NCBI GenBank assembly: GCA_021204375.1
Contig: JAJPZL010000364.1
Location: 1-6,199 of the forward strand
DNA: 6,199 bases
Direction: 5' to 3'
Source: Bacteroides sp.
GTDB lineage: Bacteria > Bacteroidota > Bacteroidia > Bacteroidales > Bacteroidaceae
Below, one piece after another: positions 1 through 6,149 of this stretch. The notes under the pieces are model-generated. The model saw nothing but the letters and a program-made list of their open reading frames with translations. It had not been told where the DNA came from and made no database searches. The first letter of the stretch is position 1. The number at the start of each line of letters is the position of its first letter. The translations under genes and the position numbers were made by a program.

Positions 1-154
1 GGTTAAATATTGCACAGTTTTTTTATTCCTCACACCATCCTGCTCCTTTTTTTTTTGGATAAATGTTATATATTCAGCTTATTTTTTCATCATTTGCTAA
101 ACCAATTTTTATCTGAACTGTTCTTGAAGATGTAATTGTAATCAATAGCAGAAA

Positions 155-715
155 ATGAAAAAAGCGTTCTATGTAATAGCAGCCTTTGTGATAGTGGGAT
201 GCGGATCTTACAACACCCTGGATCTACGCAAACTAACTACCGGAATGACTAAACAGGAGGTAAGGGATGTGATCGGTCCACCGGATCGGGTACTCTCTGT
301 CAATGAATCTAAAGATGGTTACCAGGAAGTACTGGAATACAGGACATCCAGAAATGAGGTCTATGCGCTGGAGTTCTGGAATAATTACCTTACGGGCTAT
401 GAGCATCTGTATGATGATGTGAATTATTATCCGCCGGTTGTTCCTCCGCTTTACTATCCTGAATACGGAAGACCGCTGATCTACTATAATCCGGGGTATA
501 ACAGACCACCGACAAGGCCTGTGCCTCCCACAAGACCTTCGACAACAACCAATACCAGAAGGAGTGAGAATACCCGTACAAACACAGAGCGACCTACAGA
601 GAATGTACGTCCCCAGGCTCCAGCAGAGCGTGAGAATGCAGGTTCTTCTTCGGGAAGTAACCGGGGTACGACCACCAACTCCCGTCGTTCTTCAGAAAGT
701 ACAGGGGGGAGATAA
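155..715 (+). CDS. Small lipoprotein with BamE/SmpA-like domain and Pro/Arg/Thr/Ser-rich tail
   Basis: This 186-residue protein is a predicted lipoprotein. It has a Lys-Lys start, a hydrophobic stretch at residues 4-14 and a lipobox-like IVGC with Cys16 as the lipidation site. Residues 22-85 resemble the SmpA/OmlA (BamE-like) fold: an L..GMTKQEVRDVIGPPDRV helix-turn segment (residues 26-46) is followed by strands around EVLEYR and VYALEFWNNYLTGYE. Family members are small envelope lipoproteins, but the similarity does not make this BamE itself. Residues 92-125 are Pro/Tyr-rich with a PPTRP repeat, and residues 126-186 are low-complexity Thr/Ser/Arg/Asn, probably disordered. The residues after Cys16 (GSYN) lack the acidic run of a Bacteroidota surface-export signal, so a periplasmic face is more likely. 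The ATG at 155 puts the signal peptide at the N-terminus. No convincing promoter word was found in 1-154, which is AT-rich with a run of ten T at 47-56. The gene stands alone; the next + strand signal is a terminator. Confidence 0.85.
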   Translation: MKKAFYVIAAFVIVGCGSYNTLDLRKLTTGMTKQEVRDVIGPPDRVLSVNESKDGYQEVLEYRTSRNEVYALEFWNNYLTGYEHLYDDVNYYPPVVPPLYYPEYGRPLIYYNPGYNRPPTRPVPPTRPSTTTNTRRSENTRTNTERPTENVRPQAPAERENAGSSSGSNRGTTTNSRRSSESTGGR

Positions 716-798
716 TTACCGAAAACCTAAACCATCATTATATAGAAGTCAGTAGGTGACTTGATTGAAAAAATCTTCTCTATGTTTCGTTAATGTAG

Positions 799-840
799 AA
801 ACTCTTTTAAAAATAGCCCGGGTTATTTTTAAAAGAGTTT
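799..840. terminator. Bidirectional rho-independent terminator between convergent genes
   Basis: This is a 42-nt near-perfect palindrome. The 17-nt arms 799-815 and 824-840 are exact reverse complements, and the centre GCCCGGGT can also pair with one G-U. The outer arms are A/T-rich, so each strand has T-rich sequence at the end of its stem; the + strand continues into TTCTCTTCTT. It lies 83 nt after the lipoprotein stop and 8 nt after the epimerase stop on the opposite strand, so it probably serves both convergent genes. Confidence 0.85.
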
Positions 841-848
841 TTCTCTTC

Positions 849-1988
849 TTATTCTTCGGCTGTTATACCGAAACGATAGATACAACGGCTCCGGTAGACT
901 TCTCCGGGATCGAGCCGGGTAGATGGGAAGTGAGGTTTATTGGGGCTATCGGCAAAATGCATCGTTTCCAGGCAGATGGAGTTACGACGGGGATAAGGGA
1001 TCCTCTCTTTTCCCCGGATATTTCCCTTGAGTCCGTTGGAGGTATAGATATGGAGCCCCGGTTCATTAGTATATACTTCCATGGTACGTCCGCTTTGAGG
1101 ATCACTGACCCGGGCAGCCAGCGCTGTTTCATCTCCGGCCGTGTTCAATACCCAGGTATGGTCATACCCTCCTGTTACCTGGAGTTGCAGGATCTCTTCG
1201 TCAATACGGTTGCCGATGCGTACAGGATGGTTAAAATCAAAAGCGCTGCCTGTTACGGGAGCTATCTCTCCGGTAACGCACTTCAGGGAATCATACGGAG
1301 TATAAAAGCCGGCATTTACATAGAGAAGCTGATCTTCTACCGGGCGGAAAAGATCGCCGGATATATTGAAAAAAGAGTGGTGGGAAAGGTTTACCACCGT
1401 GGGTTTATCGGTCTCTGCCTCATAGAGTATATCCAGTTCATTGTCTTCCGTAAGCCGGTAGACCACTCTTACCCGGAGGTTTCCGGGGAATCCATTCTCA
1501 CCATCTACCGAGAGATAGCTTAGTTTGAGTGCATACTGGTCTAAGTGTTCGGCCTGCCAGATGCGTGCGGCAAATCCGGGATCGCCTCCGTGGGCTGAAT
1601 GGGGTCCCGTATTGGGAGTAAGTGTATACTCTTCTCCATCCAGCTGGAAACGACCGTTGAGGATGCGGCCGATATAGCGGCCGATAATAGCACCGAAGTT
1701 CTGCTTCTGGTTTACATATTCATCGATGGTAGGAAAGCCCAGTACTACATCTTCAAAGTTCCCATCCCGGTCGGGAGCCATGATAGAGACGACTCTCCCA
1801 CCGTAATTGGTGATGCAGACCTCCATACCGGCTCTATTACGAAGTACATAGAGATCGGTCAACTGACCCTCTACTTCACGCTGAAAATCTTTTAGGAACA
1901 GTCCCGACTTAGTGGGTTCCTGCTACCGGCATCCTGCCAGGCATAGACTCAGCAGGAAGGAACAGAAAAAGGTAAATTTAACACTCAT
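849..1988 (-). CDS. galM: Aldose 1-epimerase (mutarotase), predicted lipoprotein, with in-frame amber at codon 22
   Basis: Aldose 1-epimerase interconverts the alpha and beta anomers of sugars such as galactose and glucose. Starting at the ATG at 1988-1986 the frame encodes 379 residues including one internal TAG. Codons 1-20 form a signal peptide ending in lipobox LAGC (Cys20). TAG is codon 22, then QEPTKSGLFLKDFQ leads into the epimerase domain (TDLYVLRN, ITNYGGRVVSIMAPD). Active-site residues aligned to the L. lactis enzyme are present: Arg108, His133 (HSAHGG), His204 (LSHHSFFN), Asp276 (GGYDHTW) and Glu341 (CLETMHF). The usual Asn before the first Arg (NRI) is Gly here. A TAnnTTTG promoter word lies 35 nt upstream of the ATG, which supports this start. 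If TAG stops translation, the next candidate start is a TTG at 1862 inside the conserved domain, giving 337 residues with no signal peptide. No frameshift or second stop occurs. It could be a point-mutated pseudogene, but recoding or suppression fits better. The enzyme assignment is firm. Confidence 0.9.
1923..1925 (-). other. In-frame TAG codon inside the epimerase gene
   Basis: The codon order on the minus strand is GGA TGC CGG TAG CAG GAA CCC, that is Gly-Cys(lipobox)-Arg-amber-Gln-Glu-Pro. Upstream is a complete lipoprotein signal peptide; downstream the frame is open to the TAA at 849-851. A single C-to-T change from CAG (Gln) would produce it. The position is in the variable linker after the lipid anchor, so the residue is not constrained by family conservation. 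Confidence 0.9.
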
Positions 1989-2022
1989 GCTATAAACCGG
2001 TTGGTTATTTTGAACTATTTGG

Positions 2023-2030
2023 CAAATATA
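2023..2030 (-). promoter_or_regulatory. Candidate -7 promoter element for the epimerase gene
   Basis: The minus strand reads TATATTTG, an exact match to the Bacteroidota -7 consensus TAnnTTTG, 34 nt before the ATG at 1988. No clear TTTG -33 element is present at the usual spacing; that region is occupied by the dyad at 2041-2065. It places the transcript start upstream of the ATG and so supports the longer, amber-containing reading frame. Confidence 0.6.
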
Positions 2031-2040
2031 GCTGTTTATT

Positions 2041-2065
2041 TTAAAAAGTTATCCGGACTTTTTAA
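2041..2065. promoter_or_regulatory. Dyad centred between two divergent promoters, possible operator
   Basis: TTAAAAAGT (2041-2049) and ACTTTTTAA (2057-2065) are perfect 9-nt inverted repeats around a 7-nt spacer. The centre, 2053, coincides with the midpoint of the two divergent -7 words (2023-2030 and 2077-2084), so each arm overlaps the region expected to hold a -33 element. It has no T run that would make it a terminator. It may bind a dimeric regulator controlling both genes, or be chance symmetry in AT-rich promoter DNA. Confidence 0.35.
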
Positions 2066-2076
2066 GAAAAAAAGAG

Positions 2077-2084
2077 TATCTTTG
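2077..2084 (+). promoter_or_regulatory. Candidate -7 promoter element for the DUF1573 gene
   Basis: TATCTTTG matches TAnnTTTG exactly and is followed by CCC. It lies 29 nt before the ATG at 2114. The 11-nt word TATCTTTGCCC recurs upstream of the transporter gene. The -33 region contains only a T run (2059-2063) instead of a clear TTTG. Confidence 0.6.
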
Positions 2085-2113
2085 CCCTTGAAAACTACAA
2101 AAACAAATGACGA

Positions 2114-2503
2114 ATGAAAAAGATAAAAACTATTTCAATGATGTCTGTTCTTTTTATGTTCTGTGTAGCTGCACAAGACAAACAGGCGGAGATCACATTC
2201 GATAAAACCACCTATAACTTCGGTACTTTTTCAGAGAACGATCCGGTTGTAGAGGGTACATTTACGTTTACCAATACCGGAGATGACCTGTTGGTTATTC
2301 ACCAGGCGGTTGCCTCCTGTGGTTGTACAGTTCCCGAATATACCAAAGAGCCTGTGAAACCGGGTCAGAAAGGTACTATTAAAGTAACTTATAACGGAAA
2401 AGGAAAGGCTCCCGGTAAGTTTAAAAAGTCAATTACTTTGCGAACTAATGCAAAAACCGAGATGGTGCGTTTGTTTGTAGAAGGTGATATGACAGCCAAA
2501 TAA
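2114..2503 (+). CDS. Secreted DUF1573-domain protein
   Basis: This 129-residue protein has a signal peptide at residues 1-20 (KKIK, then a hydrophobic core, probable cleavage at VAA-QDK), so it is probably periplasmic. The rest is one DUF1573 domain, an immunoglobulin-like beta fold very common in Bacteroidota. It contains the NFGTFSEND strand (35-43), FTFTNTGDDLL (50-60), the diagnostic ASCGCTVPE (67-75, Cys69 and Cys71), PVKPGQKGTIKVTYN (80-94), and the closing PGKFKKSITLRTN (100-112). The molecular function of the family is not established. It is transcribed alone: a promoter word lies 29 nt upstream and a terminator begins 37 nt after its stop. An ATG 7 nt earlier (2107) is out of frame; the ATG at 2114 is the one that gives the signal peptide. 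Confidence 0.92.
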   Translation: MKKIKTISMMSVLFMFCVAAQDKQAEITFDKTTYNFGTFSENDPVVEGTFTFTNTGDDLLVIHQAVASCGCTVPEYTKEPVKPGQKGTIKVTYNGKGKAPGKFKKSITLRTNAKTEMVRLFVEGDMTAK

Positions 2504-2540
2504 ATCGGATCAGAATACAAATAAAGTTTTATAGTTTCTT

Positions 2541-2581
2541 AAAAAGGAAGATAGTCTTACGTAGATTATTTTCTTTTTTTT
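2541..2581 (+). terminator. Rho-independent terminator after the DUF1573 gene
   Basis: Arms 2541-2557 and 2563-2579 pair over 17 positions, three of them G-U, around a 5-nt loop TACGT. The right arm ends in a run of T (2574-2581). The stem is A/T-rich. It separates the DUF1573 gene from the transporter gene, whose promoter word starts 22 nt further on. Confidence 0.75.
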
Positions 2582-2603
2582 ATCTGTAAATCCTACCTTT
2601 TGT

Positions 2604-2611
2604 TATCTTTG
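2604..2611 (+). promoter_or_regulatory. Candidate -7 promoter element for the transporter-hydrolase operon
   Basis: TATCTTTG matches TAnnTTTG exactly and is followed by CCC, as in the DUF1573 promoter. It lies 37 nt before the ATG at 2649. The expected -33 region falls in or next to the T run of the preceding terminator, with only a TCTG at 2583-2586. Confidence 0.6.
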
Positions 2612-2648
2612 CCCTCCGTAATTTTATTTCTAATCAACCCTTTTCTGT

Positions 2649-4634
2649 ATGAAAAACGAAGAAGATAAAGTGACAGGATTGCCGGAGAATGCGTTCAGGG
2701 AACTGGCCCCGAGCGAAGTGTATAATCCGTTGATGAAAGCCGACCGGGCCTATCCAGAGGTGAACCTTTGGTCGGTACTCTGGGGGATCGGCATGGTAGT
2801 TCTGTTCTCTGCGGCAGCGGCCTACTTAGGATTAAAGGTAGGCCAGGTATTTGAAGCGGCTATTCCGATCGCCATCATAGCGGTGGGAGTATCGGGTGCG
2901 ACCAAAAGAAAAAATGCCCTGGGGGAGAATGTGATCATTCAATCCATCGGATCCAGCTCGGGAGTGATCGTGGCAGGGGCTATCTTTACACTCCCGGCGC
3001 TTTATATTCTACAGGCTAAATATCCGGAGATGAGTGTCACCTTCTGGCAGATCTTTATTAGTTCTCTTTTAGGATGGGTATTGGGTATACTGCTTCTTAT
3101 CCCCTTCCGCAAGTATTTTGTCAGCGATATGCATGGCAAATACCCTTTTCCCGAAGCAACGGCTACTACCCAAGTGTTGGTATCGGGAGAAAAAGGAGGG
3201 AGCCAGGCAAAACCGTTGTTGATCGCCGGTATTGTAGGAGGGCTTTACGACTTTATCGTGGCTACCTTCGGATGGTGGAACGAGAACTTTACCAGCTGGG
3301 TGACTGCCCTGGGCGAAACAATAGCCGATAAGGCCAAATTAGTATTTAAAGTGAATACCGGAGCGGCTGTACTGGGGCTCGGCTATATTGTAGGGCTTAA
3401 GTATGCAGCTATTATCTGCTTCGGGTCGCTGGCTGTATGGTGGATCCTTGTTCCTGGTATGGCCCTGATCTGGGGAGATGCGGTGATCAATACCTGGAAT
3501 CCGGATATTACTACTGCTGTAGGGGCTATGAGCCCGGAAGATATTTTCCGGCATTACGCCAAGAACATCGGTATCGGCGGGATTGCCATGGCCGGGGTGA
3601 TCGGTATCATTAAATCGTGGCCCATTATTAAAAGTACGGTAGAGCTGGCAGTCAAAGAGATGAAGGGAAAGGGAGAGAGCTCCCGAGTAGTTCCTCGTAC
3701 ACAACTGGATATTCCGATGAAGATCATCGCTATCGGAACGATCTTCACCCTGATACTTATTTCCCTCTTCTTCTATTTCGATGTGATGCAGGGGGATCTG
3801 CTTCAAACGGTAGTAGCGATTCTGCTGGTAGCGTGTATCTCTTTTCTCTTCACTACGGTAGCTGCCAATGCGATTGCTATTGTGGGTACCAATCCGGTTT
3901 CGGGAATGACCCTGATGACCCTGATCCTGGCTTCGGTTGTCATGGTATCGGTGGGGCTGAAAGGAACGGCAGGTATGGTAGCGGCCCTGATCATGGGAGG
4001 AGTGGTTTGTACGGCCCTCGCTATGGCGGGCGCTTTTATTACCGACCTTAAAATAGGTTACTGGCTGGGAAGTACGCCGTTTAAACAAGAGGCCTGGAAG
4101 TTTCTGGGAACCTTAGTCTCTGCCGCTACGGTAGGTGGAGTGATGATCATTCTGAACAAGACCTATGGGTTTGCTAGCGGTCAGCTCGCTGCTCCGCAGG
4201 CCAATACGATGACAGCGGTTATCGAGCCGCTGATGAGTGGTATTACGGCTCCCTGGCTGTTGTATGAGATCGGGGCTGTGATTGCCATTGTGCTTACTAT
4301 CTGCAACATCCCGGCGCTTGCCTTTGCCCTGGGTATGTTCATTCTACTGGAGCTGAATATTCCGCTGTTGGTGGGTGGGGCGGTAAACTGGTACGTTACC
4401 ACCCGTTCCGCAGATGCGGTTCTTAATAAGGAAAGGGGTAAAAAAGGGACCTTGCTGGCATCTGGTTTTATAGCCGGAGGAGCCCTCATGGGTGTGGTAA
4501 GTGCCGGAATGCGTTTTGCCGGATTGAACCTGGTAAGTGAGGGGTGGCTGGAGAACAGCTGGTCGGAAGTGCTTTCGCTGGTGGCTTACCTGGCTCTTAT
4601 CTTCTATCTGATCCGGGCAAGTATAGATATCTAA
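2649..4634 (+). CDS. OPT-family oligopeptide transporter
   Basis: This 661-residue inner-membrane protein belongs to the bacterial branch of the OPT (oligopeptide transporter) superfamily, whose characterised members take up peptides or metal chelates by secondary transport. Its own substrate cannot be read from the sequence. About 15 hydrophobic segments span residues 40-656. Recognisable family motifs are KYPFPEATA (164-172), GTNPVSGMT (413-421), KIGYWLGSTPFKQ (468-480), LAAPQA (513-518) and IPLLVGGAVNWY (571-582). A cytoplasm-like charged N-terminus (1-39) precedes the first segment, and a charged loop lies at about 336-352. Length is normal for the family and there are no internal stops. 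The ATG at 2649 follows a promoter word by 37 nt. The secreted hydrolase gene starts 23 nt after its stop with no terminator between, so the two are probably cotranscribed. Confidence 0.95.
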   Translation: MKNEEDKVTGLPENAFRELAPSEVYNPLMKADRAYPEVNLWSVLWGIGMVVLFSAAAAYLGLKVGQVFEAAIPIAIIAVGVSGATKRKNALGENVIIQSIGSSSGVIVAGAIFTLPALYILQAKYPEMSVTFWQIFISSLLGWVLGILLLIPFRKYFVSDMHGKYPFPEATATTQVLVSGEKGGSQAKPLLIAGIVGGLYDFIVATFGWWNENFTSWVTALGETIADKAKLVFKVNTGAAVLGLGYIVGLKYAAIICFGSLAVWWILVPGMALIWGDAVINTWNPDITTAVGAMSPEDIFRHYAKNIGIGGIAMAGVIGIIKSWPIIKSTVELAVKEMKGKGESSRVVPRTQLDIPMKIIAIGTIFTLILISLFFYFDVMQGDLLQTVVAILLVACISFLFTTVAANAIAIVGTNPVSGMTLMTLILASVVMVSVGLKGTAGMVAALIMGGVVCTALAMAGAFITDLKIGYWLGSTPFKQEAWKFLGTLVSAATVGGVMIILNKTYGFASGQLAAPQANTMTAVIEPLMSGITAPWLLYEIGAVIAIVLTICNIPALAFALGMFILLELNIPLLVGGAVNWYVTTRSADAVLNKERGKKGTLLASGFIAGGALMGVVSAGMRFAGLNLVSEGWLENSWSEVLSLVAYLALIFYLIRASIDI

Positions 4635-4657
4635 ACCAATAAAAATAGATTACAACC

Positions 4658-5518
4658 ATGAAAAAAAAGATGAAACTCTTTAGTATGTTAGCATTGACTA
4701 CGGGAATGCTGATGGCACAAAACAAACCGGTAGAGATCCCTTTGTGGCCCGATGGTGCCCCCAACAGTAACGGGCTTGAGGGAGAAGAGGTAAACAGCGG
4801 AGAGGGAAGAGTCGGGAATGTGACCGAACCCTCTATGACTGTTTATAAAGCCTCTGCCCCTAACGGGATGGCTGTTGTGATGTGTCCCGGAGGAGGTTAT
4901 GCACGCTTAGCCACGGATCATGAAGGTCATGATATGGCGGATTGGTTCAATGCACAGGGTATCACCTATGTGGTTTTAAAATACCGGATGCCTAACGGGA
5001 ACCACGAAGTCCCGCTGAGTGATGCCGAGCAGGCGATGCGTATTGTACGCAGCCATGCAGCTGAATGGAACATTGATCCGCACAAAGTAGGAGTTATGGG
5101 AGCTTCTGCGGGAGGTCACCTGGCCTCTACCCTGGCTACCCATTACAGCAGCGGGGAGACGCGTCCCGATTTCCAGGTATTACTCTACCCGGTAATAACC
5201 ATGGATGAGAAGTATACGCACGGCGGCTCGCGTGTCAATCTGATCGGCAAAGAACCTTCCACGGAGATGATCCGTAAATACTCCAATGAGCTACGAGTGA
5301 ATGAGAAGACTCCTCCTGCCTTTATTACGCTCTCTTCGGACGATACAGCGGTACCGGCACCCAACGGGGTAAATTATTACCTGGCGTTGGTAGAGAACAA
5401 GGTTCCTGCCTCCCTGCATGCCTATCCGGTTGGCGGACATGGATGGGGATACCGGGATAATTTCATCTATAAACGTCAATGGACGGAAGAGCTGGAGAAA
5501 TGGCTCAGAAATCTATAA
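4658..5518 (+). CDS. Secreted alpha/beta hydrolase, acetyl-xylan-esterase/lipase-like
   Basis: This 286-residue serine hydrolase has an N-terminal signal peptide (residues 1-20, MKKKMK then a hydrophobic core, probable cleavage LMA-QN), so it acts in the periplasm or beyond. The fold is alpha/beta hydrolase of the BD-FAE/esterase type: CPGGGY (76-81, oxyanion hole), GASAGGH (148-154, nucleophile Ser150), SSDDTAVP (226-233, probable acid Asp229) and GGHGWG (259-264, catalytic His261). The N-terminal IPLWPDGAPNSNG (27-39) is characteristic of polysaccharide-linked esterases of Bacteroidota, often annotated as acetyl esterase or wrongly as xylanase. Removal of acyl groups from a glycan is a family-based inference; the substrate is unknown. 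A second ATG four codons in would only shorten the charged N-terminus. It follows the OPT transporter gene by 23 nt and ends before a strong terminator. Confidence 0.9.
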   Translation: MKKKMKLFSMLALTTGMLMAQNKPVEIPLWPDGAPNSNGLEGEEVNSGEGRVGNVTEPSMTVYKASAPNGMAVVMCPGGGYARLATDHEGHDMADWFNAQGITYVVLKYRMPNGNHEVPLSDAEQAMRIVRSHAAEWNIDPHKVGVMGASAGGHLASTLATHYSSGETRPDFQVLLYPVITMDEKYTHGGSRVNLIGKEPSTEMIRKYSNELRVNEKTPPAFITLSSDDTAVPAPNGVNYYLALVENKVPASLHAYPVGGHGWGYRDNFIYKRQWTEELEKWLRNL

Positions 5519-5538
5519 TAACTGTATAGTACTCTAAT

Positions 5539-5594
5539 AAAATAAGCAGCCCCTTATGAAGTAACACGGTGTCTCATAAGGGGCTGCTTATTTT
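5539..5594. terminator. Bidirectional rho-independent terminator between hydrolase and ferritin genes
   Basis: Arms 5539-5559 and 5574-5594 are perfect 21-nt reverse complements around a 14-nt loop. The core is GC-rich (AGCAGCCCC / GGGGCTGCT) and the outer ends are AAAATAA / TTATTTT, giving T-rich ends on both strands. It starts 20 nt after the hydrolase stop on the + strand. On the minus strand it begins 12 nt after the TAA at 5607-5609, but 174 nt after the in-frame TAG of the ferritin gene, which argues that the TAA is the true end of that gene. Confidence 0.92.
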
Positions 5595-5606
5595 CAGAGC
5601 ATACGT

Positions 5607-6149
5607 TTATTTGGCATGATGATGATAATTACACTCATGATGGTTGTGATGATGATGGTGATGGTGATGATGTTTTTGCACTAAAATCCCATCCACAGTA
5701 AGCACCCCGTGCTCTCCTACTATCTTCAGTTTATCCACCAGTTTTTTAGCTTTTCCTTCTTCTTCTACCTATTCTCTTACAAAGCCCCATAAAAAATCCT
5801 GGGTAGCTTTTTCATTCTCTTTAGCAGCCATATCCACCATCTTACCTATTAAATCAGCCATGTGACGCTCGTGGTCATAAGCAGCCTGGCATATCTCCAG
5901 GGGAGTACCAAATCCGGTAGGTACTACGTTGATCTTATCCACCTGGGGGATCCAGTCTCTTTTTACCATATACTGGGCCAGCATCCAGGCTTTTTCCTGT
6001 TGTTTATGTGCCTGGTGCTTCATCAGGTGGGCAAAACCGTCCAATCCTTTGAAAGCAAAGTGAAAAGACATGGAAAGATACATATTAGCAGACCATAGTT
6101 GCGCTGTAATGTGATCATTCAAAGCGTCTTGAAATTTCTTTGTTACCAT
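5607..6149 (-). CDS. ftnA: Ferritin-like protein with amber codon at position 127 and His-rich C-terminus
   Basis: This is a non-haem bacterial ferritin, a cage-forming iron-storage family. The frame from ATG 6149-6147 runs 180 residues to a TAA, with TAG as codon 127. Recognisable segments are WSANMYLSMSFHF (19-31), GFAHLMKHQ (38-46), VDKINVVPTGFGTPLE (70-85) and ATQDFLWGFVRE (115-126), then after the TAG VEEE, LVDKLKIVGEHG and a tail with nine consecutive His followed by NHHECNYHHHAK. Aligned without gaps to E. coli FtnA, Tyr24, Glu94 and Glu130 are kept, but Glu17, Glu50 and His53 are Gln17, Gln50 and Lys53, so ferroxidase activity may be weak or absent. TAG falls at FtnA Gln127. If TAG stops translation, the 126-residue product loses most of helix D and is unlikely to fold as a ferritin. 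Family assignment is firm; the symbol is only a family label. A weak promoter-like TATCTTTT lies at 6182-6189. Confidence 0.88.
5610..5675 (-). other. His-rich C-terminal tail of the ferritin-like protein
   Basis: After VLTVDGILVQK the frame encodes nine His in a row, Asn, two His, Glu-Cys-Asn-Tyr, three His, Ala-Lys and TAA. CAT and CAC codons are mixed, so this is not a pure trinucleotide expansion and suggests selection for His. It replaces the short helix E seen at the end of typical ferritins. Such a tail would be expected to bind transition metals; which metal is unknown. It is made only if the upstream TAG is decoded as an amino acid. Confidence 0.8.
5769..5771 (-). other. In-frame TAG codon at ferritin position 127
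   Basis: The codon order is GTA AGA GAA TAG GTA GAA GAA GAA, that is Val-Arg-Glu-amber-Val-Glu-Glu-Glu. Bacterial ferritins have Gln here (E. coli FtnA SEQHEEE, Gln127), so one C-to-T change from CAG explains it. The frame stays open for 53 further codons with conserved residues. Elsewhere in the gene Gln is written CAA or CAG. Confidence 0.92.

Noticed and set aside
47..56. Run of ten T near the left edge as the tail of a terminator from an upstream gene
   Set aside because: No inverted repeat precedes it in the available sequence, so a terminator cannot be supported.
765..1523. A 252-codon open frame on the + strand opposite the epimerase gene
   Set aside because: It starts at a TTG, overlaps the terminator palindrome and lies wholly antisense to a gene with clear family motifs. 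Its translation shows no recognisable domain.
1860..1862. TTG as the genuine start of the epimerase
   Set aside because: It corresponds to a residue within the conserved N-terminal segment just before TDLYVLRN, is 126 nt downstream of an ATG with a full signal peptide and promoter, and has no other support. It is retained only as the alternative if the TAG truly terminates.
2107..2109. ATG seven bases before the DUF1573 start as an alternative start or leader peptide
   Set aside because: It is out of frame with the signal peptide and domain, and its frame shows no recognisable product. Overlap with the real start looks incidental.
3339..4088. A 249-codon open frame on the minus strand inside the OPT transporter gene
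   Set aside because: The translation is rich in His, Arg, Ser and Asn with no domain, as expected for the antisense of membrane-protein codons. The + strand reading is unambiguous.
5611..5672. GAT/GGT-rich stretch as a microsatellite or repeat array
   Set aside because: The units are irregular and on the minus strand are in-frame His codons with mixed CAT/CAC, interrupted by Asn, Glu, Cys and Tyr codons. It is better explained as a coding His-rich tail.
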